The notes under the pieces were generated by a model. The model did no database searches. It had not been told where the DNA came from and saw only the letters and a program-made list of their open reading frames with translations. Of a DNA stretch of 64,000 bases, positions 50,814 to 61,358 are shown one piece after another (position 1 is the stretch's first letter; each line of letters starts with the position of its first letter). This DNA comes from Hyperoodon ampullatus (taxonomy: Eukaryota > Chordata > Mammalia > Artiodactyla > Ziphiidae): the NCBI GenBank assembly GCA_949752795.1, contig CATKHW010000285.1:930001-994000 (forward strand), given 5' to 3'. The translations under genes were made by a program, and so were the position numbers.

Positions 50814-51793
50814 TTATTTTTAAATTTTATTTTTTTAAATTTTGAAATTTTATTTTATTTATTTTTTTATACAACAGGTTATTATTAGTTATGTATTTTA
50901 TGCATATACATGTAAACAGGTCAATCCCAATCTCCCAACTCATCCCACCACCACCACCCCATTGCTTCCCACACTTGGTGTCCATACGTGTGTTCTCTAC
51001 CTCTGTGTCTCTATTTCTTCCCTGCAAACCAGTTCATCTGTACCATTGTTCTAGGTTCCACATATATGCATGAATATAAAATATTTGTTTTTCTCTTTCT
51101 GACTTACTTCATTCTGTATGACAGTCTCTAGATCCATCGACGTCTCTACAAATGACCCAGTTTCATTCCTTCTTATGGCTGAGTAATATTCCATTTTATA
51201 TATGTACCACATCTTTATCCATTCGTCTGTCTGTGGGTATTTAGGTTGCTTCCATTACCTGGCTATCGTAAATAGTGCTGAAATGAGCATTGTGGTGAAT
51301 GTGCCTTTTTGATTTATGGTTTTCTCTGGGTATATGCCCAGAAGTGGGATTGCTGGATCATATGGTAATTCTATTTCTAGTTTTTTTAAGGAAACTCCAT
51401 ACTGTTCTCCATCGTGACTGTATCAATTTACATTTCCACCACTAGTGGAAGAGGGATCCTTTTGTCCACACCCTCCCCAGAATTTGTTGTTTGTAGATCT
51501 TCTGATGATGCCGATTCTAACAGGTGTGAGGGGATACCTCATTGTAGTTTTGATTTGCATTTCTCTAATAATTAGTGATGTTGAGCAGCTTTTCATGTGA
51601 GTCTTGGCCATCTCTGTGTCTTCTTTGAAGAAACGTCTCTTTAGATCTTCTGCCCATTTTTGTATTGGGTTGTTTGTTTTTTTCAATATTAAGCTGCATG
51701 AGCTCTTTGTATATATTGGAGATTAAACCTTTGTCCATTGATTCGTTTGCAAATATTTTCGCCCATTCTGAGGGATGCTTTTTGCCATTCCCG
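50814..51793 (-). mobile_element. LINE-1 fragment A in unit M5
   Basis: Same insertion. An extra base near 51684 shifts the start of the ORF2 remnant, which is open at 51423-51686. Confidence 0.9.
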
Positions 51794-52019
51794 TTTTTTT
51801 AACAAAAAAAGAAAGAAAGAAAAAGAAGTAGAACACTAATGTGTGTAAAATATGCCTTTTGAAACTGTCGTTTTGAAATATGGACGTCCTTTGAAATTTT
51901 TGGTCGATATATGAATCCAGGATTTGTTTTCAGGGCAGGTGTCATTTACAGGCCTGCAATGATTTTGAATATCAACTGACCATTAGCGCTGGGATTAAAG
52001 CTGCTGTTGTGTGAAACGG

Positions 52020-52036
52020 CCACAAGGTGGCAGCAG
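52020..52036 (+). promoter_or_regulatory. CTCF-like motif in unit M5
   Basis: The intact motif again, in the same orientation. Confidence 0.4.
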
Positions 52037-52163
52037 TTCTCCCTTACCAAATCTGGTTCCTGGGGCAACAGAGCCTCAATGGAAGTCGTGTTCTAGATTG
52101 GAATTTAGAATGGAATGTGCCAGGAGAAAGCCCCTCAAGTTTGTCTCACTACTTCTTGTTCGT

Positions 52164-52631
52164 GTTTTTAATTTAATTTTTTATTTTTTATTACAGCAAA
52201 TTTGATTACAAAGTTTGGCTTGTTGTAGGTGTGGAAGATGTGGTTCTTTTACACATATACATATGTCTGTTCTTCCTGGGATCCTTTTCCCATGTACCTT
52301 ATGACAGAATGTTGAGTAGTCTTCTCTTGGTATTCTGTAGGTCTTTGGTGATTATATATGTCACCTGTGTTTGTATATGTCTGTTAACCCCAATATCATA
52401 ATGAAACCAACCCTCACACCTTTCCATTGGTGAACCATAAGTTTGTTGAATGAATCTGTGATTGCCCTTCTCCGTGGAAATATCTGCCCTGGTATCCATT
52501 TTTCGGTCACACCTATAAGAGATATGATATGATATGTGTCTTTCACTTTCTGACTTACTACAAGTCACGTGATTACCTCTATACACACCTACGGTACTGC
52601 AAATGGCATTGTGTCCTTTTATTCCTTGGCT
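52164..52631 (-). mobile_element. LINE-1 fragment B in unit M5
   Basis: Same diverged 3' UTR piece; shares private variants with M4. Confidence 0.75.
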
Positions 52632-53262
52632 TCTATTCTGCCTTAGCGAGGTCCACTTTCAACAATGTGATTCCCTGAGGGCTGAGGATTAGCTGACCTG
52701 GGTAGCCTGACCCTGCCGGCCGGCCCTCCCCAGGTGTGCCTGTGTTGAGGTCAATATAAACAGCACTGCAGGCAGCAATAGCCCCTGAAGCTGTGCCTGA
52801 CTCCATGTTCTCTGCCCCGTCAGCAGTCTCGGGGCTGTGCGGGTGGGAGGGAGTGTGGGGCCACGGCTTTGTGCGTGGCCCGTTGTGAGTGGGTCTCTGC
52901 TGGACTTTCTGCAGGAGTTGCCAGGATGCCACGTGTAAACAAGAGGATGTATCACCCGCACCTTCCATTGGAATTTCTCTCCGGACAGATGTGAGGAAGG
53001 AAAAAAGCAGTGGGGGCCGGGACAGGTGGGGTATCTCAGGCAGGGCAATGGAAAGCTTCCAGAAGAGCGCCCAGGGACAGGACCATCCTGGCTGGCCTGC
53101 AGGCACCAAGTTGGCCTGCGTGCTGTCGCTGTTGTGGCTCCACGGCCCTTCCTCTAAGCTTTCAAGCCCTTGTACATATTCAGGTGTTTTACCTGGGAAG
53201 GGTGGGAAATGTTCAGCAGCAGCTGGCCTGGGGCTCAGCTCACGGTTACTCACAGATGCCTC
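52632..53262 (+). repeat. 2.73-kb macrosatellite unit M6, truncated
   Basis: Only the first 631 bp (the GC-rich segment) are present. It follows the other copies to CACAGATGCCTC at 53262 and then breaks sharply into 1.74-kb satellite. Confidence 0.93.
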
Positions 53263-53263
53263 A

Positions 53264-54403
53264 AGTCCCTTTCACTGAAGAAGGTGTAGGTCTTGTCTAT
53301 TCCATAGTTTGTTTTTGGAACGGTACGTGTGCTTATATCAAACTCTGGTTTTATGCATCACCCCACCTCTCATTCCCCCTTAAGCAGGCATAATAGTGTT
53401 TTCCAAAGGTGAGACTGTTCTCTTTCCTAACTGAGTTCAAGTGTAGCCATGTTTACAGGACCTTCATAAGTGATATCTTAATATAAGTTTCGTTTTCTGT
53501 GTGACATTTTTCACTAAGAAGCATCATACCTCAATCCACTCATTTTGCTGCTACTGGTCTTATGACATTGATTGCATGTCTGAGGGATATTCCATCGTAC
53601 GTAAGTACCACAATTTTTTGAACCACTTTTATATTTCCTGGGATATTTAAGGTGTACCCAAGTTGAGGTTTTTGTAAGCAGTGCAGCCCTAAATTTTGGG
53701 GTGGCTCTGTCTTATTGATTTTCAGGTTTCCCAAGATATATTCCCTAGACTGGAAGTGCCCTTGGCTCTGTAGCTCTGTTGTTTACTTGTTTTAGGGAAC
53801 ACAATGCACTCTTCCAGAGAGGCAGGTGGCAATTTACATCCCGCCCATCAGCATAACAAGACTCCCTCTTCTCCAGGGCCTGTTTTGCCTTTCTGGTTTT
53901 TACACATTTTGTGGATGTCCCTTTTAGACCTCTGGAAAGTGATACTTCTTTGTAGTGCAGATTTTCATTGCCGCCTGCTTGCTTGGCCAAAAAGGGCGTA
54001 TGTGTTTTCTCCTGAATATATTCATGAGAAAACACATACGCTCTATTTGGCCAAGTGCATCATTTTTGAAATTTTGCCCCTCTTTCTGTGCTTCAAACGC
54101 TGTGCTTCTGTGATTCCAACGTACCTCTTGAAATCTGTTTCCTGCTATTCTGCCTCGCTTTCATGTCCGCCTCGTTGCCTTCCATCACCAGATTTTTGGA
54201 CGATAGTTGTCCTTTATTACTCTGCCAGTTTGTGAATTGCTGTGCCCCTGAGCTCCATTTTTCAACTCGTTTTTTGTGAGCTGACCGCATTCCAAACTTT
54301 TGGTTCAGGAGCTATACTGGTTCCCGGTGGATGGCTGAGACTTTGGATAATTCTTCTTCCTGCCGGGAAATTACAGTGATATGTGCCCGTCCAAATGCCT
54401 AAC
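53264..54403 (+). repeat. 1.74-kb satellite, partial monomer B0
   Basis: Starts sharply at monomer position about 608 (AGTCCCTTTCACTGA) after macrosatellite M6 and runs to the monomer end. It is of the homogeneous type with some private changes, including an insertion of about 12 bp near 54100. Together with the left part of A5 it equals one complete monomer. Confidence 0.92.
53982..54055. repeat. Palindrome of monomer B0
   Basis: 74 bp including the outer C/G pair, with three mismatched pairs. Confidence 0.92.
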
Positions 54404-56141
54404 AGCTGCTCTCTCATTGGTTCTCCCTCTTCCCTTTCATCCTCTGCCAAATTGGCAACCTGTGCGAACCAGGAGGTTAAAGGGGCTGTCTCTCCAAGTT
54501 GGGAGGTTGATAGTAAAGCAGATGGAAAGTCAAACCGGAGCACCAGGAGAGGGACTATTCGTTGAGTTTTAGAAACCTTTCGTATTCACAGTGTGTCCGT
54601 TCTCTAGGTTTCCCGTACATGTTATAGCTGTAGTAATATTCCCTTCAACCTGGAGAGTTGGGACCCATGGAATGGGTGCCAGGCATTTGTGCTTTAAAGG
54701 GTCTGCATTTGCTCACAGAAACTCACCAATACTCTAAATGCCAAGTGTCCAGGCTTATGCCACATCCAGCTGTCGTTGTACATAGGGTCATTCCAGGTTT
54801 CATCAGAGACCCTGAAGGAATTGTAAAGAATTTCCCAGTTTTTTTGTTTTGTTTTTGAAATTCCTTTTTATAGTGGGTTTGAGCTGATTCTCGCTGCCAT
54901 GTTTATGCCAGTCTAGACACACTTGATTCCCTTACGGAGACATATCAATACATAGGTTTTAAGATTCTTACTAGTCAGATATATTCCTCTGCGGGAAATA
55001 TGGGGTTTTGAGTCCCTTTCACTGAGGAAGGTGTAGGTCTTGCCTATTCCATAGTTGGTTTTTGGAACGGTACCTGTGCTTATAACAAACTCTGGTTTTA
55101 TGCATCACCCCACCTCTCCTTCCCCCTTAAGCAGGCATAAGTGTGTTTTCTAAATGTGAGACACTGTTCTCTTTCCTAACTCAGTTCAAGTGTAGCCATG
55201 TTTTCAGGATCTTCATAAGTGATATCTTATGATAAGTTTATTTTTCTGTGTGACTTATTTCACTTAGAATCATCGTACCTGAATCCACCCATTTTGCTGC
55301 TACTGGTCTTATGACATTGATTTCTTGGCTGAGGGATATTCCATCGTATGTAAGTACCACAATTTTTTGAACCATTTTTATATTTCCTGGGATATTTAAG
55401 GTGTACCCAAGTTGAGGTCCTTGTAAGCAGTGCAGCCCTAAATTTTGGATTTGTTCTGTCTTATTGATTTTCAGTTTTCCCTAGGTATATTCCCTAGACT
55501 GGAAGTGCCCTTGACTCTGTAGCTCTGTTGTTTACTTGTTTTAGGGAACACAATGCACTCCTCCAGAGAGGCAGTTGGCAATTTACATCCCGCCTATCAG
55601 CATAACAAGGCTCCCTATTCTCAGGGCCTGTCTTGCCTTTCTGGTTTTTACACATTTTGTGGATGTCCCTTTTGACCGGTGGGAAGTGATACTTCTTTGT
55701 AGTGCAGATTTGCATTGCCCGTTTGCTTGCTTGGCCAAAAAGGGCATATGCGTTTTCTCCTGAATATATTCAGTAGAAAACGCATACGCCCTTTCTGGCC
55801 AAGTGCATCATTGTCGAAGTTGTGCCCCTCTTCCTGTGCTTTAAAGGCGATTCCAACGTACCACTTGAATTCTGTTTCCTGCTATTCTGCCTCGCTTTCA
55901 AGTCCGCCTCGTTGCCTTCCCTCAACAGATTTTTGGACGATAGTTGTCCTTTATTACACGGCCAGTTTGTGAATTGCTGTGCCCCTGAGCTCCATTTTAC
56001 AACTCGTTTTTGGTGAGCTGACCGAAAGTCCAAAATTTTGGTTCAGGACCTATACTGCTTCCTGGTGGGTGGCAGAGACTTTGGTTAATTCTTCTTCCTG
56101 CCGGGAAATTACAGTGATATGTGCCCGTCCAAATGCCTAAC
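54404..56141 (+). repeat. 1.74-kb satellite, monomer B1
   Basis: 1738-bp monomer of the homogeneous type, very close to A1. Confidence 0.94.
55730..55803. repeat. Palindrome of monomer B1
   Basis: 74 bp with three mismatched pairs. Confidence 0.93.
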
Positions 56142-57880
56142 AGCTACTCTCTCATTGGTTCTCCTTCTTCCCTTTCATCCTCTGCCAAATTGGCAACCTG
56201 TGCGAACCAGGAAGTTAAAGGGGCTGTCTCTCCAAGTTGGGAGGTTGATAGTAAAGCAGATGTAAAGTCAAAGCGGAGCACCAGGAGAGGGACTATTCGT
56301 TGAGTTTTAGAAACCTTTCGTATTCACAGTGTGTCCATTCTCTAGGTTTCCCGTACATGTTATAGCTGTAGTAATATTCCCTTCAACCTGGAGAGTTGGG
56401 ACCCAAGGAATGGGTGCCATGCATTATTGCTTTAAAGGGTCTGCATTTGCTCACCCAATCTCACCAATGGTCTCAGTCCCAAGTGTCCCTCCTTATGCCA
56501 CATCCAGCTGTCGTTGTAGATAGGGTCATTCCAGGTTTCATCAGAGACCCTGAAGGAATTGTAAAGAATTTCCCAGTTTTTTTGTTTTGTTTTTGAAATT
56601 CCTTTTTATAGTGGGTTTGAGCTGATTCTCACTGCCATGTTTATGCCAGTCTAGACACATTTGATTCCCTTACAGAGACATATCAATACATAGGTTTTAA
56701 GATTCTTACTAGTCAGATAAATTCCTCTGCGGGAAATATGGGGTTTTGAGTCCCTTTCACTGAGGTAGGTGTAGGTCTTGTCTATTCCACAGATGGTTTT
56801 TGGAACGGTACCTGTGCTTATATCAAACTCTGGTTTTATGCATCACCCCACCTCTCCTTCCCCCTTAAGCAGGCATAAGAGTGTTTTCTAAATGTGAGAC
56901 ACTGTTCTCTTTCCTAACTCAGTTCAAGTGTAGCCATGTTTATAGGATCTTCATAAGTGATATCTTATGATAAGTTTCTTTTTCTGTGTGACTTATTTCA
57001 CTTAGAATCATCGTACCTGAATCCCCCCATTTTGCTGCTACTGGTCTTATGACATTGATTTCATGGCTGAGGGATATTCCTTCGTACGTAAGTACCACAA
57101 TTTTTTGAACCATTTTTATATTTCCTGAGATATTTAAGATGTACCCAAGTTGAGGTCCTTGTAAGCAGTGCAGCCCTAAATTTTGGGGTGGCTCTGTCTT
57201 ATTGATTTTCAGTTTTCCCAAGGTATATTCCCTAGACTGGAAGTGCCCTTGGCTCTGTAGCTCTGTTCTTTACTTGTTTTAGGGAACACAATGCACTCCT
57301 CCAGAGAGGCAGTTGGCAATTTACATCCCGCCCATCAGCATAACAAGGCTCCCTGTTCTCCAGGGCCTGTCTTGCCTTTCTGGTTTTTACATATTTTGTG
57401 GATGTCCCTTTTGACCGGTGAGAACTGATACTTCTTTGTAGTGCAGATTTGCATTGCCCGCTTGCTTGCTCGGCCAAAAAGGGCGTATGAGTTTTCTCCT
57501 GAATATATTCAGGAGAAAACGCATATGCCCTTTTTGGCCAAGTGCATCATTGTCGAAGTTGTGCCCCTCTTCCTGTGCTTCAAAGGCGATTCCAACATAC
57601 CTCTTGAAATCTATTTCCTGCTATTCTGCCTCGCTTTCAAGTCCGCCTCGTTGCCTTCCCTCAGCAGATTTTTGGACGATAGCTGTCCTTTATTACTCGG
57701 CCAGTTTGTGAATTGCTGTGCCCCTGAGCTCCATTTTTCAATTCGTTTTTGGTGAGCTGACCGCAAGTCCAAAATTTTGGTTCAGGACCTATACTGGTTC
57801 CCTGTGGGTGGCTGAGAGTTTGGTTAATTCTTCTTCCTGCCGGGTAATTACAGTGATATGTGCCCGTCCAAATGCCTAAT
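56142..57880 (+). repeat. 1.74-kb satellite, monomer B2
   Basis: 1739-bp monomer with the GCATTATTGC subtype marker shared with A4 and B6. Confidence 0.94.
57470..57541. repeat. Palindrome of monomer B2
   Basis: 72 bp with three mismatched pairs. Confidence 0.93.
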
Positions 57881-59619
57881 AGCTACTCTCTCATTGGTTC
57901 TCCCTCTTCCCTTTCATCCTCTGCCAAATTGGCAACCTGTGCGAACCAGGAGGTTAAAGGGGCTGTCTCTCCAAGTTGGGAAGTTGATAGTCAAGCAGAT
58001 GGAAAGTCAAACCAGAGCACCAGGAGAGGGGCTATTCGTTGAGTTTTAGAAACCTTTCGTATTCACAGTGTGTCCGTTTTCTAGGTTTCCCGTACATGTT
58101 ATAGATGTAGTAATATTCCCTTCAATCTGGAGAGTTGGGACCCATGGAATGGGTGCCAGGCATTTGTGCTTTAAAGGTTCTGCATTTGCTCACCCAATCT
58201 CACCAATCGTCTCAGTCCCAAGTGTCCCTCCTTATGCCACATCCAGCTGTCGTTGTAGATAGGGTCATTCCAGGTTTCATCAGAAACCCTGAAGGAATTG
58301 TAAAGAATTTCCCAGTTTTTTTGTTTTGTTTTTGAAATTCCTTTTTATAGTGGGTTTGAGCTGATTCTCGCTGCCATGTTTATGCCAGTCTAGACACACT
58401 TGATTCCCTTATGGAGACATATCAATACATAGGTTTTAAGATTCTTATTGGTCAGATATATTCCTCTGCGGGAAATATGGTGTTTTGAGTCCCTTTCACT
58501 GTGGAAGGTGTAGGTCTTGTCTATTCCATAGTTGGTTTTTGGAACGGTACCTGTGCTTATATCAAACTCTGGTTTTATGCATCACCCCACCTCTCCTTCC
58601 CCCTTAAGCAGGCATAAGTGTGTTTTCTAAATGTGAGACACTGTTCTCTTTCCTAAATCAGTTCAAGTGTAGCCATGTTTATAGGATCTTCATAAGTGAT
58701 ATCTTATGATAAGTTTCTTTTTCTGTGTGACTTATTTCACTTAGAATCATCGTACCTGAATCCACCCATTTTGCTGCTACTGGTCTTATGACATTGATTT
58801 CATGGCTGAGGGATATTCCAGCGAACATAAGTACCACAATTTTTTGAATCATTTTTATATTTCCTGGGATACTTAAGGTGTACCCAAGTTGAGGTCCTTG
58901 TAAGCAGTGCAGCCCTAAATTATGGGGTGGCTCTGTCTTATTGATTTTCAGTTTTCCCAAGGTATATTCCCTAGACTGGAAGTGCCCTTGGCTCTGTAGC
59001 TTTGTTCTTTATTTGTTTTAGGGAACACAATGCACTCCTCCAGAGAGGCAGTTGGCAATATACATCCCGCCCATCAGCCTAACAAGGCTCCCTGTTCTCC
59101 AGGGCGTGTCTTGCCTTTCTGGTTTTTACATATTTTGTGGATGTCCCTTTTAACCGGTGGGAAGTGATACTTCTTTGTAGTGCAGATTTGCATTGCCCAT
59201 TTGCTTGCTTGGCCAAAAAGGGCGTATGCGTTTTCTCCTGAATATATTCAGGAGAAAACGCATACGCCCTTTTTGGCCAAGTGCATCATTGTCGAAGTTG
59301 TTCCCCTCTTCCTGTGCTTTAAAGGCGATTCCAACGTACCTCTTGAAATCTGTTTCCTGCTATTCTGCCTCGCTTTCAAGTCCGCCTCGTTGCCTTCCCT
59401 CAACAGATTTTTGGACGAGAGTTGTCCTTTATTACTCGGCCAGTTTGTGAATTGCTGTGCCCCTGAGCTCCATTTTTCAACTCGTTTTTGGTGAGCTGAC
59501 CGCAAGTCCAAAATTTTGGTTCAGGACCTATACTGGTTCCCTGTGGGTGGCTGAGACTTTGGTTAATTCTTCTTCCTGCCGGGTAATTACAGTGATATGT
59601 GCCCGTCCAAATGCCTAAT
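57881..59619 (+). repeat. 1.74-kb satellite, monomer B3
   Basis: 1739-bp monomer with a perfect palindrome. It shares private variants with B4 (CTTCAATCTGGAG, AGTCAAGCAGATGG, GATACTTAAGG), so B3 and B4 arose by a recent local duplication. Confidence 0.94.
59208..59281. repeat. Perfect 74-bp palindrome, monomer B3
   Basis: Two 37-nt arms are exact reverse complements with no spacer, centred at 59244/59245 in GAATATATTC. Outer ends are CTTGGCCAAAAAGGGCG and its complement. It lies at monomer position 1328 inside LINE-1 ORF2-like sequence. Confidence 0.97.
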
Positions 59620-61358
59620 AGCTACTCTCTCATTGGTTCTCCCTCTTCCCTTTCATCCTCTGCCAAATTGGCAACCTGTGCGAACCAGGAGGTTAAAGGG
59701 GCTGTCTCTCCAAGTTGGGAGGTTGATAGTCAAGCAGATGGAAAGTCAAACCAGAGCACCAGGAGAGGGGTTATTCGTTGAGTTTTAGAAACCTTTCCTA
59801 ATCACAGTGTGTCCGTTTTCTAGGTTTCCCGTACATGTTATAGCTGTAGTAATATTCCCTTCAATCTGGAGAGTTGGGACCCATGGAATGGGTGCCAGGC
59901 ATTTGTGCTTTAAAGGTTCTGCATTTGCTCACCCAATCTCACCAATCGTCTCAGTCCCAAGTGTCCCTCCTTATGCCACATCCAGCTGTCATTGTAGATA
60001 GGGTCATTCTAGGTTTCATCAGACACCCTGAAGGAATTGTAAAGAATTTCCCAGTTTTTTTGTTTTGTTTTTGAAATTCCTTTTTATAGTGGGTTTGAGC
60101 TGATTCTCGCTGCCATGTTTATGCCAGTCTAGACACACTTGATTCCCTTACGGAGACATATCAATACATAGGTTTTAAGATTCTTACTAGTCAGATATAT
60201 TCCTCTGCGGGAAATATGGTGTTTTGAGTCCCTTTCACTGTGGAAGGTGTAGGTCTTGTCTATTCCATAGTTGGTTTTTGGAACGGTACCTGTGCTTATA
60301 TCAAACTCTGGTTTTATGCATCACCCCACCTCTCCTTCCCCCTTAAGCAGGCATAAGTGTGTTTTCTAAATGTGAGACACTGTTCTCTTTCCTAAATCAG
60401 TTCAAGTGTAGCCATGTTTATAGGATCTTCATAAGTGATATCTTATGATAAGTTTCTTTTTCTGTGTGACTTATTTCACTTAGAATCATCGTACCTGAAT
60501 CCACCCATTTTGCTGCTACTGGTCTTATGACATTGATTTCATGGCTGAGGGATATTCCATCGAACATAAGTACCACAATTTTTTGAATCATTTTTATATT
60601 TCCTAGGATACTTAAGGTGTATCCAAGTTGAGGTCCTTGTAAGCAGTGCAGCCCTAAATTATGGGGTGGCTCTGTCTTATTGATTTTCAGTTTTCCCAAG
60701 GTATATTCCCTAGACTGGAAGTGCCCTTGGCTCTGTAGCTCTGTTGTTTACTTGTTTTAGGGAACACAGTGCACTCCTCCAGAGAGGCAGTTGGCAATTT
60801 ACATCCCGCCCATCAGCATAACAAGGCTCCCTGTTCTCCAGGGCCTGTCTTTCCTTTCTGGTTTTTACACATTTTGTGGATGTCCCTTTTGACCGGTGGG
60901 AAGTGATACTTCTTTGTAGGGCGGATTTGCATTGCCCGCTTGCTTGCTTGGCCAAAAAGGGCGTATGCGTTTTCTCCTGAATATATTCAGGAGAAAACGC
61001 ATACGCCCTTTTTGGCCAAGTGCATCATTGTCGAAGTTGTGCCCCTCTTCCTGTGCTTTAAATGCGATTCCAACGTACCTCTTGAAATCTGTTTCCTGCT
61101 ATTCTGCCTCGCTATCAAGTCCGCCTCGTTGCCTTCCCTCAACAGATTTTTGGACGATAGTTGTCCTTTATTACTCGGCCAGTTTGTGAATTGCTGTTCC
61201 CCTGAGCTCCATTTTTCAACTCGTTTCTGGTGAGCTGACCGCAAGTCCAAAATTTTGGTTCAGGACCTATACTGGTTCCCGGTGGGTGGCTGAGACTTTG
61301 GTTAATTCTTCTTCCTGCCGGGAAATTACAGTGATATGTGCCCGTCCAAATGCCTAAC
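59620..61358 (+). repeat. 1.74-kb satellite, monomer B4
   Basis: 1739-bp monomer with a perfect palindrome; nearest relative of B3 by shared variants, at least over the first 1.1 kb. Confidence 0.94.
60947..61020. repeat. Perfect 74-bp palindrome, monomer B4
   Basis: Same sequence as the B3 palindrome, with no mismatch between arms. Confidence 0.97.

Larger units (their letters stand above)
49901..52631 (+). repeat. 2.73-kb macrosatellite unit M5
   Basis: 2731 bp with the same order of parts. LINE-1 fragment A is at 50814-51793, CTCF-like motif at 52020-52036, LINE-1 fragment B at 52164-52631. The GC-rich segment has a local cluster of differences near 50180-50230. Confidence 0.93.
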
